From: an uncultured Eggerthellaceae bacterium
GTDB lineage: Bacteria > Actinomycetota > Coriobacteriia > Coriobacteriales > Eggerthellaceae
DNA length: 7,681 nucleotides
Direction of reading: 5' to 3'
NCBI GenBank assembly: GCA_910585565.1
Contig: CAJUFC010000015.1
Span: forward strand, 1 to 7,681
Shown here piece by piece: positions 1 through 6,762 of this stretch. Within the stretch, counting starts at the first letter, position 1. Each line of letters begins with the position of its first letter. The notes under the pieces are model-generated. The model saw nothing but the letters and a program-made list of their open reading frames with translations, was not told where the DNA came from and searched no databases. Made by a program: the position numbers and the translations under genes.

Positions 1-75
1 AGCGACCAGGGCGACGCTGCAGGCGGCAGCGAGAGCCTTGCCGAAGAACCCTCCCTTTTCCTTTGTTTTGATCAT
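1..75 (-). CDS. Secreted or membrane-anchored protein, N-terminal fragment (25 codons, runs off the left edge)
   Basis: Reading leftward from an ATG at 75-73, the frame stays open to the window edge. The 25 residues begin MIKTKEKGGFFGK (Lys-rich n-region) and continue into an Ala/Val/Leu/Cys hydrophobic stretch, which is a typical Sec signal-peptide start or a first membrane helix. A GGAG ribosome binding site (complement of 81-84) lies about 5 nt before the ATG, which supports the start. There is a Cys at residue 19 after three Ala, but the hydrophobic stretch continues past it, so a lipoprotein signal is not convincing. The mature protein lies outside the window and its function cannot be stated. 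The gene is divergent from the AlbA_2 gene. Confidence 0.72.
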   Translation of the reverse strand, partial: MIKTKEKGGFFGKALAAACSVALVA

Positions 76-108
76 AGATTCTCCAATCGAAAATGCTTGC
101 AAATAAAA

Positions 109-137
109 ATCGTACGTTTTTCTCGCAGGCCCTTAAA
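109..137 (-). promoter_or_regulatory. Candidate promoter for the left-edge secreted-protein gene
   Basis: On the minus strand, TTTAAG (137-132) and TACGAT (114-109) are separated by 17 bp. The -35 matches consensus poorly (3/6) and the -10 moderately (4/6). A start site near 102 would give a leader of about 27 nt before the ATG at 75. The region is AT-richer than its surroundings, as expected for a divergent promoter region. This is a weak call based on spacing and position. Confidence 0.3.
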
Positions 138-146
138 CCGGCAACG

Positions 147-152
147 TATAAT
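147..152 (+). promoter_or_regulatory. Candidate -10 element for the AlbA_2 gene
   Basis: TATAAT is a perfect consensus -10 hexamer, 35 bp upstream of the ATG at 187. No convincing -35 hexamer lies 16-18 bp upstream, and there is no extended -10 TG. If used, transcription would begin near 159 with a leader of about 28 nt. That leader contains no clear Shine-Dalgarno sequence, only a GGA directly touching the ATG, so translation may be weak or activator/leader dependent. Confidence 0.4.
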
Positions 153-186
153 TTCAAAAACAGCAGACTGCGACCACTAATCTGGA

Positions 187-1719
187 ATGAATCTAGGCAT
201 CGAGAGCGAACATACCGAATTCAAACGGTCCACCTCCGAGCTGAAGGAGGGCATGGTCTCGATTGCCTCCATTCTCAACAAGCACGGGTCGGGAGAGCTG
301 TACTTCGGCGTGACGCCGCGCGGCGATGTCTGCGGTCAAGAGGTCTCAGAAACGACGCTGCGTCAGATCAGCCAGGCGATCGGCATGTCCATAGAGCCAA
401 AAATCGTGCCAGAGATAACCGTTCTCGACGACAATGGCAAGCAGTTCGTCAGGGTCTCGTTCGCTGGCGCTGATGCCCCCTATTCGTGCAAGGGAGCCTA
501 TCGCATCAGATCGGCCGACGAAGACATCATCATGACCTCGGCGCAGATCGAGGCGATGGTGGCCCAAAAGATTGCAGCGAGAAACCCATGGGACTCGCAA
601 GCTTCGCGGCGAACCCTTGCCAGCATCGACGAAGACACTCTGCGTAGATATGTTGAGCGGGGACGCTCGAAGGGACGCATTCCTTTCGCGTTCACCAATG
701 TCGAAGATGCGCTGAGCCGACTTGACCTTCTCTCTGGCGACTCGCCCGTCAACGCTGCCGATGTGCTCTTCTGCAAATCAAGCGACATCAGGCTGAAGAT
801 GGGCATCCTGGAAACCCATGCGCGCACCCACATCCTCGATTTGCACCAAGAGAGCGGAACCGTCTTCGAGCTCGTCGACAAGGGCGTCGCCTACGTCCTC
901 AACAACACGAGACGCGCCTTCGTCATGGATGGCCTCGGTCCCCGAGAAGAGATTCCCGAAATTCCGACGCTTGCGGTCAGAGAAGCGCTCATGAACGCCT
1001 TCGCGCATCAGGATTGGATGCTCAGGGGAAGTGTCCAGATCGACATATTTAACGACGCTGTCGAAATATTGAGCCCTGGATGGTTCGTCGCAGGGCAAGA
1101 CCCCGTTGAGCACCTGACCGGCGAAAGCGTCTCTTCTCGCTCGCGCAATCCCCTCATCGCCAAGACCCTGCATCGCTCGGGCGACATCGAGTCGTACGGC
1201 ACGGGCATACCGCGCATGAAAGCACTGTGCGACGAAGCCGGCATCAACATCGAGTATCAGCGGACGCCCGATGGCGCAAAGCTCATATTCCACCGCAATG
1301 ACGCCTTCGCAAGCGAGCTGGCCAGGAGCGGCCAGCATCAGACGGAAGTGGCCGGAAACAAGTGGCCAAAAACGGGCGGCGGTGGCCAGGAGCGGTCTGG
1401 GGCGACTGAAATCAGGCAGGATCGGGCAGATTCGGGCAAGATTCCGGCGGATTCCGGCGAAATCGGGCAAGATTCCGGCGGATTCCGGCGAAATCGGGCG
1501 GATTCCGGCGAAATCGGGCAGATTCTTTCCCGATTGAATGCGAACGACAAGCTGATTTACGACTATATAGCAGTAAGAGACTCAGTTACGAGCAACTCCC
1601 TGTCGGACGATCTGGGAATACCGGTCCGCACAGTGCGCGATGCACTGAAGCGCCTTATCACCGCGCAGGTCGTCGCCTCTGTCGGGAAGGGCAAGAACAC
1701 GAAATACAAGGTCGTCTGA
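187..1719 (+). CDS. AlbA_2 (Schlafen-type) ATP-binding putative transcriptional regulator with C-terminal winged helix
   Basis: A 510-residue soluble protein. Residues ~5-125 resemble the AlbA_2 domain (ESEHTEFKRS, then LNKHGSGELYFGV). Residues ~262-372 resemble the HATPase_c_4 domain typical of these proteins: REALMNAFAHQDW (N box, 265-277), ILSPGW (294-299), SRNPLIAKTL (319-328) and the glycine motif YGTGIPRM (337-344). A hydrophilic linker (380-446) is built from repeats, and residues ~450-510 form a winged-helix DNA-binding domain (DDLGIPVRTVRDALKRL, 474-490). The family (COG2865-like) is usually annotated as a predicted transcriptional regulator; AlbA_2 proteins may bind nucleic acid, but a precise role is unknown. 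The ATG at 187 is the first start after an in-frame TAA at 178-180, and the domain begins straight after it, so the start is nearly forced although the ribosome binding site is poor. It is convergent with the ABC transporter genes and probably unrelated to them. The family assignment is secure; the target and ligand cannot be read from sequence. Confidence 0.9.
   Translation: MNLGIESEHTEFKRSTSELKEGMVSIASILNKHGSGELYFGVTPRGDVCGQEVSETTLRQISQAIGMSIEPKIVPEITVLDDNGKQFVRVSFAGADAPYSCKGAYRIRSADEDIIMTSAQIEAMVAQKIAARNPWDSQASRRTLASIDEDTLRRYVERGRSKGRIPFAFTNVEDALSRLDLLSGDSPVNAADVLFCKSSDIRLKMGILETHARTHILDLHQESGTVFELVDKGVAYVLNNTRRAFVMDGLGPREEIPEIPTLAVREALMNAFAHQDWMLRGSVQIDIFNDAVEILSPGWFVAGQDPVEHLTGESVSSRSRNPLIAKTLHRSGDIESYGTGIPRMKALCDEAGINIEYQRTPDGAKLIFHRNDAFASELARSGQHQTEVAGNKWPKTGGGGQERSGATEIRQDRADSGKIPADSGEIGQDSGGFRRNRADSGEIGQILSRLNANDKLIYDYIAVRDSVTSNSLSDDLGIPVRTVRDALKRLITAQVVASVGKGKNTKYKVV
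1319..1395 (+). repeat. 13-bp direct repeat pair in the AlbA_2 linker
   Basis: TGGCCAGGAGCGG occurs at 1319-1331 and again at 1383-1395, an offset of 64 bp, with further TGGCC copies between them. 64 is not a multiple of three, so the two copies are read in different frames (ELARSGQ versus GGGQERSG). This suggests the linker has grown by DNA duplication with little constraint on its protein sequence. Confidence 0.6.
1440..1520 (+). repeat. Tandem array of 10-bp modules inside the AlbA_2 gene
   Basis: The tract is composed of two 10-bp modules: A = GATTCCGGCG and B = AAATCGGGCR. Order: A 1440-1449, A 1450-1459, B 1460-1469, one extra A base at 1470, A 1471-1480, A 1481-1490, B 1491-1500, A 1501-1510, B 1511-1520. 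Diverged copies of the same theme run back to about 1415. Because 10 is not a multiple of three, the modules are read in changing frames and give both DSGEIGQ and GGFRRNRA peptides. The array sits just before the winged-helix domain. Confidence 0.9.
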
Positions 1720-1777
1720 CCCGTTGGGCGCGAGCGGGAATCATCGGCGACCATGCGCCTGCCAGACCGCAAGCAGC

Positions 1778-1810
1778 GTGCCGGGGTCATCACCTTGACG
1801 ACCCCGGCAC
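1778..1810. terminator. Bidirectional hairpin between convergent genes
   Basis: A perfect 11-bp stem, GTGCCGGGGTC (1778-1788) with GACCCCGGCAC (1800-1810), closes an 11-nt loop. It lies 58 bp after the AlbA_2 stop and 6 bp after the permease stop, so it could serve both transcripts. No U-tract follows on either strand, so it is not a textbook intrinsic terminator; hairpin-only or Rho-assisted termination, or protection of the 3' end, are alternatives. Confidence 0.7.
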
Positions 1811-1816
1811 TCAGCC

Positions 1817-4795
1817 TTATGCGTTGTCGGCGCGCAAGACCTCAACGACATTGTCCGCCTTGCAGCGGTGCATGCCATACGCAACCGAGACGAGCATGGC
1901 CGCCACCGTCATCCCCAGCGCCAAGGCCACATAGGTCCAGGGCAGCGCGAAGACAAGCCCCGTCATGGAGTTCGTGACGACGCAGTAGAGCAGCCACGAC
2001 ACGACCGTTGCAACGAGAAGGCCCGGCACAAAGCCACGCAGCCCGAAGCCAAGGCATTCGTCCACTATCATGCGCCGGAACTGCCGACCGGAAAGCCCTA
2101 CCGAACGCATGACGGCGAACTCGCGCCTCCGCAGAATGAGGCTGTTCGTGACCGTGTTGAACACGTTGCCCATAGCGATGAGCGCCAAGATGACCGTAAA
2201 CAGCAAGCAGAACACGTTGACTACCAGAGCCAACGTTCGATTTGACTCGAAGCGCTCGGCAAAGTCGTTCATCATGAGATATGACACATCATCAGCAACG
2301 TGCGCATGTAGGAACGTACCCGCCTCATCCACGAGCGCCTGTGCGACCTCGGCATGCGCATCGTTCGCAGCGTCGAAAAAGCCTTCGAAGCTCGGAGACA
2401 TGATGCCGAAGCCCGTCGTAGACGCCAGAGACATCGGCATGATGAGTTTCAGGCCCCATGCGTTCCCCATGAGCGAGGGAGCCGCATCCGCCAGCGCAGC
2501 TATCTCCAACTGAGACGAAACAACCGTCACCTGATCAGAGCTGATATCGTCATCAGCAATGACCGTGTTGCCCTGCTCATCCGTATAGTAGGGCGTGATG
2601 TTGAACCGCGAGCCGCCGTCCTCGCCCGTGCCGTAATAGCCCGAAGTGAAGACCTCGATAGGTCGGCGCGCGCCGCCATCCGTCGTGACGATGCCTCCCT
2701 CGATTACCTCCACCATGCCCGTAGACCGAAACACCCGAAACAGCTGATACACATCGCCGTTGTTGCCATAGGCCTCAGCCACGCCAATGGCGCGCGGGTG
2801 AGCAGCGTCGTGATACTCGGCCGCATCAATCCCCTGCTCGGCAGCATAGGCATCAAAGGTGGCATCATCGAGAAAGACGAGCCCCGCCATCGCCCCACAT
2901 CTGCCGTCAGCGCGCGGGCCTGCCTCGATCTCATGGTCGAGTATGGCCGTATCAGCCATCTCTTCAGGCAGCATGATGGGTGCGCTTCCGCGCAGTATCC
3001 AGCCGCGGGGCACCGCACCGGGGGTGTCGAGCAGCGAGTCGTATGTGGCACCAAACAGCTCGGCGTCCTTGGCGAAGCGCTCGTTGGCGGCAGCCACGAC
3101 AGCCTCAGGATCAGAAGACGCGTCAACCGTAGCGACCAAGGCAGCGCTGATGGACACATCCGGCATATCCACAGTGCCGCCAGCAACATCGGACAGCTTT
3201 CCCAGAAACGTTGAGAGCGACCCAGCCGTCATGAGCAGCACGATGGCCAGCGCCAGCGACACCGAAGCTGCCGTACCACGCCCGGTGCCGCGCTTCTCGT
3301 TGATGTGCGCCAGCGTGCCACCGATGCCGAAGATGCGATCCACCATGCCGCGCGGCTTCCACAGCTTGCCCGGCATGACGGCCTTGGCGGCAGCCTTTAC
3401 TCCTCGCTTGGAGACACGACCGCCACGCGTCCCACGCAGGGCCTCCACCACGCTGATGCGACTTGCGCGCCATGCCGGCACGAAAGCCGACACAAGCACC
3501 GTCACCAGCGTGAGGCTGGCCGAGAACGCCAGCGCCCAGGGCGCCACGCTCACGACGAAAGGCACGCCCTCTGCCCCCATCAGCATAGCGAGGGCAGGCC
3601 CAACGAAGATAAACGTAACGGCACATCCGCCAATGCCCACCAAAAGCCCTATCGGAATGCCGATAACGGCGACGATAAGGGCCTCGAGCACCACCGCGCG
3701 CCTCAGCTGGCGCCGCGACGCGCCCACCGAAGCCAACAGCCCGAACTGACTAATGCGCTCGGCGACCGAGATGGCGAACGCGTTGTAGATGAGCGACACG
3801 CAAGCCACCACGATGACGGCAGCCAGCACTGCCACGATGCCGAAGAACGTATCCCAGATAGCGCCGCCCGAGCGCACCCCCATGTAGCGCAGAAGGTCCT
3901 TGTGCAGCCGCACCTCGGCCTCAGGAAACGCCGCATTCATGCGCTCTTCCACAACGTCAGTGGAAGAAACATCGCTCATAGTCGTGAAGAGGCGCGCATA
4001 GCCGGCAGCCGCCGGGTCGTCTGATGTGAAGGCCGTTATGCCAACACCGCGACTGGCGACATAGGGTATTTGGGCGAAAAAGCCTACCACCGTGTAAGTG
4101 CGTTCCTCGGCCTCGACCAGCCGCTCGTTGAAGATGCCGCCATCCGCGTCAGCCTCCAAGTAGCCCATGGAAGAGTCAAGCAACGTGCCCTCGGAGATCT
4201 CGGTCATCGCATCGGTCGCCCATTCGCCCTCCTCAAGCATAGCCGCCGGCATATCGGGACTCTGGGACATCGAGCCTGCCTGGCCTGGTGCCAACATAGC
4301 CGCGCGTTGGCCTACGGGCAGCGTGAGGGTGTCGCCTACCTCAAGGCCACCAGACGTGCGCCACGTGTCAAAGAGCAAGATCTCGCCCGGCTTCTCAGGT
4401 AAGCGGCCCTCGCTCGGACGCAAGCCGCACAGTTTTTCCACTCCCCCTGTTATGTCGGCGATGGGCAGGTAGCGGCCATAGATGTCTTGCTGCCGTTCGG
4501 TAAGCTGGCCAAATCCTGCGTCCTGTATCAAGGCAGTCTCGCCAATGAGTCCTTCGGTCTGAGCGGACGCGGCCTGCGCCTCCAACGAATCGCGTCCGTC
4601 GTCAGAATATGCCATCGCCATCCAGCTGCCCGACACCTCCTCGGTGCCGCGATACAACAGCGACTGCAGGCTCGTGTAGCTCGTGAGTACGGCCGTGAGC
4701 AGTGCTGCGGCCAGCACGATGCCGCCGATGGTGACCAGCGTGCGCACCTTGTTGGCGCGCAGCGACTTCACCGTGAAGTTGGTTATAGCGCTCAT
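1817..4795 (-). CDS. ABC transporter permease with two FtsX domains (MacB/type VII-like)
   Basis: A 992-residue integral membrane protein. Predicted helices lie near residues 19-41, 316-341, 366-398, 418-440, 508-530, 855-880, 915-940 and 952-974, giving a 1+3+1+3 pattern. Large hydrophilic domains between helices 1-2 (~42-315) and 5-6 (~531-854) should be outside the cytoplasm. The two FtsX units are visible as an internal duplication: FGLLASVGASRRQLRR (351-366) parallels FAVMRSVGLSGRQFRR (893-908), and ISVVEALRG (447-455) parallels NVVEVLRAD (982-990). The start ATG overlaps the ATPase stop in an ATGA (4795-4792), with GAGAGG (complement of 4804-4809) 8 nt upstream, so the two are translationally coupled. 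By family, such permeases couple cytoplasmic ATP hydrolysis to movements of extracytoplasmic domains (mechanotransmission) acting on peptides, lipoproteins or lipid-linked substrates. The substrate is unknown; the adjacent two-component system suggests an antimicrobial peptide or similar envelope-active compound. It is larger than BceB (~650 aa, ten helices) and differs in helix layout. Confidence 0.92.
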   Translation of the reverse strand: MSAITNFTVKSLRANKVRTLVTIGGIVLAAALLTAVLTSYTSLQSLLYRGTEEVSGSWMAMAYSDDGRDSLEAQAASAQTEGLIGETALIQDAGFGQLTERQQDIYGRYLPIADITGGVEKLCGLRPSEGRLPEKPGEILLFDTWRTSGGLEVGDTLTLPVGQRAAMLAPGQAGSMSQSPDMPAAMLEEGEWATDAMTEISEGTLLDSSMGYLEADADGGIFNERLVEAEERTYTVVGFFAQIPYVASRGVGITAFTSDDPAAAGYARLFTTMSDVSSTDVVEERMNAAFPEAEVRLHKDLLRYMGVRSGGAIWDTFFGIVAVLAAVIVVACVSLIYNAFAISVAERISQFGLLASVGASRRQLRRAVVLEALIVAVIGIPIGLLVGIGGCAVTFIFVGPALAMLMGAEGVPFVVSVAPWALAFSASLTLVTVLVSAFVPAWRASRISVVEALRGTRGGRVSKRGVKAAAKAVMPGKLWKPRGMVDRIFGIGGTLAHINEKRGTGRGTAASVSLALAIVLLMTAGSLSTFLGKLSDVAGGTVDMPDVSISAALVATVDASSDPEAVVAAANERFAKDAELFGATYDSLLDTPGAVPRGWILRGSAPIMLPEEMADTAILDHEIEAGPRADGRCGAMAGLVFLDDATFDAYAAEQGIDAAEYHDAAHPRAIGVAEAYGNNGDVYQLFRVFRSTGMVEVIEGGIVTTDGGARRPIEVFTSGYYGTGEDGGSRFNITPYYTDEQGNTVIADDDISSDQVTVVSSQLEIAALADAAPSLMGNAWGLKLIMPMSLASTTGFGIMSPSFEGFFDAANDAHAEVAQALVDEAGTFLHAHVADDVSYLMMNDFAERFESNRTLALVVNVFCLLFTVILALIAMGNVFNTVTNSLILRRREFAVMRSVGLSGRQFRRMIVDECLGFGLRGFVPGLLVATVVSWLLYCVVTNSMTGLVFALPWTYVALALGMTVAAMLVSVAYGMHRCKADNVVEVLRADNA

Positions 4796-5475
4796 CGGCG
4801 AATCCTCTCGTCGCGCACGATGCGCCCGTCCTCTACGGCAATGATGCGGTCAGCCGCCAGCGCGATCTCCTCGTCGTGGGTGATGACGATCATGGTCTGG
4901 CCGAAGTCGCGGTTGGAGCCGCGCAGCAGCTGCATGATCTCGGCTGAGTTGCGCGTGTCGAGGTTGCCGGTGGGCTCGTCAGCCAGCACGACGGCCGGCG
5001 CGTTCATGAGCGCGCGCCCGATGGCGACGCGCTGCTGCTGGCCGCCGGAAAGCTGGCTGGGCAGGTATCCCTCGCGGTCGTGCAGACCCAGCCGGTTGAT
5101 GAGCCCCGACAGGCGCTCCTGGTTGACCGGACGCCCATCGAGCGCCACCGGCAACGTCATGTTCTCCACCACGTTCAGCACGGGCACGAGGTTATAGAAC
5201 TGATACACCAGCCCCACCTCGCGCCGGCGGAACACGGCAAGCTCCTCATTGGAGCGCGCATACACGTCGATGCCGTTCACCAGCACCGAGCCAGACGTAG
5301 GGCGGTCAACGCCGCCGATGAGGTGCAGCAGCGTCGATTTGCCCGAGCCCGATGACCCCACGATGGCGACGAACTCGCCTTCCTCGACGGAGAACGACAC
5401 GTCGTCCAGCGCGCGGGTCGTCGCCTCCCCTTCCCCATAGACCTTCGTCAGATGGCTGACTCTCAGAATCTCCAT
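4792..5475 (-). CDS. ABC transporter ATP-binding protein (MacB/LolD/BceA-like)
   Basis: A 227-residue single nucleotide-binding domain of normal length for the family, cytoplasmic and partner of the downstream double-FtsX permease. All catalytic motifs are intact: Walker A GSSGSGKST (40-48), Q-loop Gln92 in VYQFYNL, signature LSGGQ (142-146), Walker B VVLADE (162-167, catalytic Glu167), D-loop GNLD (170-173) and switch His200 in VITHD. The PSQLSGGQQQRVAIGRAL and ADEPTGNLD wording is characteristic of the MacB/LolD/BceA group that pairs with FtsX-type permeases. The ATG at 5475 is preceded by AAGAAAGG (complement of 5482-5489) with 6-nt spacing. It is the first gene after a 150-bp region with two palindromes and a weak promoter, so it likely forms a regulated operon with the permease. 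Confidence 0.95.
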   Translation of the reverse strand: MEILRVSHLTKVYGEGEATTRALDDVSFSVEEGEFVAIVGSSGSGKSTLLHLIGGVDRPTSGSVLVNGIDVYARSNEELAVFRRREVGLVYQFYNLVPVLNVVENMTLPVALDGRPVNQERLSGLINRLGLHDREGYLPSQLSGGQQQRVAIGRALMNAPAVVLADEPTGNLDTRNSAEIMQLLRGSNRDFGQTMIVITHDEEIALAADRIIAVEDGRIVRDERIRR

Positions 5476-5481
5476 GTCAAG

Positions 5482-5489
5482 CCTTTCTT
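5482..5489 (-). promoter_or_regulatory. Ribosome binding site of the ABC ATPase
   Basis: AAGAAAGG on the minus strand, with AAAGG 6 nt before the ATG at 5475. It is a moderate match to the anti-Shine-Dalgarno sequence and supports the chosen start. Confidence 0.6.
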
Positions 5490-5512
5490 GCTCGCCTTTG
5501 CATCTAGGGGTA

Positions 5513-5518
5513 AGTATG
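5513..5518 (-). promoter_or_regulatory. Candidate -10 element of the ABC transporter promoter
   Basis: CATACT on the minus strand (4/6 match to TATAAT), with a predicted start near 5506 and a leader of about 30 nt. The position where a -35 hexamer should be (about 5536-5541) has no consensus and falls inside the proximal palindrome. A poor -35 overlapped by a regulator site is what is expected for an activator-dependent promoter. The call rests on position and weak similarity only. Confidence 0.45.
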
Positions 5519-5529
5519 TCTCGCGCGCC

Positions 5530-5543
5530 TCACGCAGGCGTGA
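5530..5543. promoter_or_regulatory. Promoter-proximal palindrome, candidate secondary regulator site
   Basis: TCACG-CAGG-CGTGA, a perfect inverted repeat with 5-bp arms and 4-bp spacer by the same count as the distal site (the inner spacer bases C and G also pair). It has the same geometry as the distal palindrome and half-site similarity T-x-A-C-x. Its centre is 22 bp, two helical turns, from the distal centre, so both would face the same side of the DNA. It covers the expected -35 position. Confidence 0.6.
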
Positions 5544-5549
5544 CTCCCG

Positions 5550-5567
5550 CATTACAGAACTGTAATG
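5550..5567. promoter_or_regulatory. Distal palindrome, candidate BceR-type operator for the linked response regulator
   Basis: CATTACAG-AA-CTGTAATG is a perfect 18-bp inverted repeat containing TTACA-N4-TGTAA (5552-5565). I recall TnACA-N4-TGTAA as the main binding motif of BceR-like response regulators in Firmicutes. It is AT-rich within GC-rich DNA and centred about 52 bp upstream of the predicted ABC transcription start, a normal place for an activator. The regulator encoded two genes upstream (OmpR family) is the obvious candidate protein. That the regulator binds here is an inference. Confidence 0.7.
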
Positions 5568-5592
5568 GAGCGCTGGGGCGCACGGTCATGCG

Positions 5593-5621
5593 GGTGCAGC
5601 CTCTACGTCAGACGCTGCACC
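5593..5621 (-). terminator. Hairpin just after the histidine kinase gene
   Basis: GGTGCAGC (5593-5600) pairs perfectly with GCTGCACC (5614-5621), an 8-bp stem with a 13-nt loop, starting 4 bp beyond the kinase stop codon (5626). No U-run follows on the minus strand. It may partly end the regulator-kinase transcript and separate it from the ABC operon, or only stabilise the 3' end. Confidence 0.4.
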
Positions 5622-5625
5622 TTCG

Positions 5626-6759
5626 TCAGACGATGATTTTGGGAAACGCAATCTCGAATCGCGCGCCAACGTCTGCGTTGTTGAAGGCGCGCAGGATACC
5701 ACCTTGGGCCGACACGAGCGCCTGGGCCAAAGCGAGGCCAATGCCGAACCCGCCAAGCGTCGCTGTAGCCTCGCTGGCGGCAGCGGCGACGCTGGCGGCA
5801 GCGGCGACGCTGGCGGCAGCGGCGACGCTGGCCGCGTTGGGGGTAGGCGCATCGTCGGCGACCTCAGCAGCGGCGGCGGCCGCATCTGCACGAGCAGCGC
5901 TCCCACTCGGCCGCCCGCGATAGAACCGCTCGAATATATGCGGCAAATCCTCTGAGGCAATGCCCGGCCCGGTATCGCTCACGACGAACGTGGTAGCCAG
6001 CGTGTCTTCGCGCACCGTCACGGTCACCATGCCGCCAGCAGGCGTATGCTCCATGCAGTTCTTGATGATGTTCTCAAGCGCCTCGATGGTCCACGGGCCA
6101 TCCCCCACAAACGTCGCGCTCTCGTCCATATGCAGCGTCGCTTCCACGCCGCGCAGCTCCATGGAGACCGCCAACGGCGCAAGGGCGCGACGCGCCACCT
6201 CAGCTGCCACGACCACCTTGCGCTCGACGTGGATGGCGCCGGCATCCACCTTGGCTATCTTGAGCAGCGTCGCGACGAGCCATGACACCTGCTCGAGCAG
6301 CCGCTCGGCTTCGCGCACGACCCTCCTGCGCTCGTGCGCATCCTCTGCGCGCTCCGCAATGGGCATCATGAGCAAGAGCGCCGTAAGCGGCGTGCGAATC
6401 TGATGCGAGACGTCCGCCAAGGCCTCGGCCAAGGCATTGCGTTCGCTCGAAAGCTGTTCGCTCGTGCGCGCAAGGCGGCTCACCATCTTTTCCAGCTCGT
6501 TGGTGAGAACAGCTATGTCGCCTTCGCGGCAGTTGGCGAAGTTGATGTGGCGCCCCTCGTGCAGCACCTCGTCGATGTCCGAAGCGAGCCGGATGATGGC
6601 GCGTCGGCGCGATAGAGACACGACGACGAAGACAATGAGCGCCACGGCTCCTGCCAGCGCCACCCACGCCTTCGCGTCCGACGGCGCACCAAATGCCACG
6701 ATCCCCACCAACGCAGCCAGAAGAACGCTCTGCCAGAACAGAGACGAATATGACCCCAT
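5626..6759 (-). CDS. Membrane sensor histidine kinase, loop-less (intramembrane-sensing type)
   Basis: A 377-residue kinase. Two N-terminal helices (~7-24 and ~31-49) are joined by only about six residues (PSDAKA region), so there is no extracellular sensor domain. A HAMP-like/coiled stretch (~51-115) leads to the H box DVSHQIRTPL with phospho-acceptor His119. The ATPase domain has the N box NIIKNCMEHTP (230-240, Asn234), G1 box DTGPGI (262-267), F box FERFYRG (276-282) and G2 box GFGIGLAL (337-344), all intact. Between F and G2 boxes the ATP lid is stretched by a ~50-residue Ala-rich insert (285-334) that includes SVAAAA three times; the usual lid is about 10-15 residues. The ATG at 6759 lies 3 nt after the regulator stop, with GGTGGAAGAG upstream, so the two are co-transcribed and probably coupled. 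The short sensor plus adjacent ABC transporter resembles BceS-type kinases that take their signal from the transporter. VanS-like kinases are the alternative relation. Confidence 0.93.
   Translation of the reverse strand: MGSYSSLFWQSVLLAALVGIVAFGAPSDAKAWVALAGAVALIVFVVVSLSRRRAIIRLASDIDEVLHEGRHINFANCREGDIAVLTNELEKMVSRLARTSEQLSSERNALAEALADVSHQIRTPLTALLLMMPIAERAEDAHERRRVVREAERLLEQVSWLVATLLKIAKVDAGAIHVERKVVVAAEVARRALAPLAVSMELRGVEATLHMDESATFVGDGPWTIEALENIIKNCMEHTPAGGMVTVTVREDTLATTFVVSDTGPGIASEDLPHIFERFYRGRPSGSAARADAAAAAAEVADDAPTPNAASVAAAASVAAAASVAAAASEATATLGGFGIGLALAQALVSAQGGILRAFNNADVGARFEIAFPKIIV
5773..5832 (+). repeat. 18-bp tandem repeat in the kinase ATP lid
   Basis: Three identical 18-bp units, GCTGGCGGCAGCGGCGAC, at 5773-5790, 5791-5808 and 5809-5826, followed by 6 bp of a fourth (5827-5832). 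On the coding (minus) strand each unit encodes V-A-A-A-A-S. The period is a multiple of three, so copy changes would lengthen or shorten the lid without breaking the frame. Identity between units suggests recent expansion by slippage. Confidence 0.95.
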
Positions 6760-6762
6760 GGG

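Noticed and set aside
16..75. Lipoprotein signal at Cys19 of the left-edge gene
   Set aside because: The hydrophobic segment continues past the Cys and the -3 residue is Ala, not the usual Leu; an ordinary signal peptide or membrane helix fits better.
778..1470. Minus-strand open frame across the AlbA_2 gene
   Set aside because: It is antisense to well-supported domain motifs and has no ribosome site or family features of its own.
1440..1520. CRISPR-like array
   Set aside because: The modules are only 10 bp, contiguous and lie within a coding region; there are no unique spacers.
2354..3214. Long plus-strand open frame inside the permease gene
   Set aside because: Its translation is Arg/His/Ala-rich without recognisable motifs. 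It is the antisense of a clear double-FtsX permease in GC-rich DNA, where stop codons are rare.
5773..5832. Plus-strand Gly-Gly-Ser-Gly-Asp-Ala repeat protein
   Set aside because: This peptide is the antisense reading of the kinase lid repeat. The kinase frame continues on both sides with intact F and G2 boxes.
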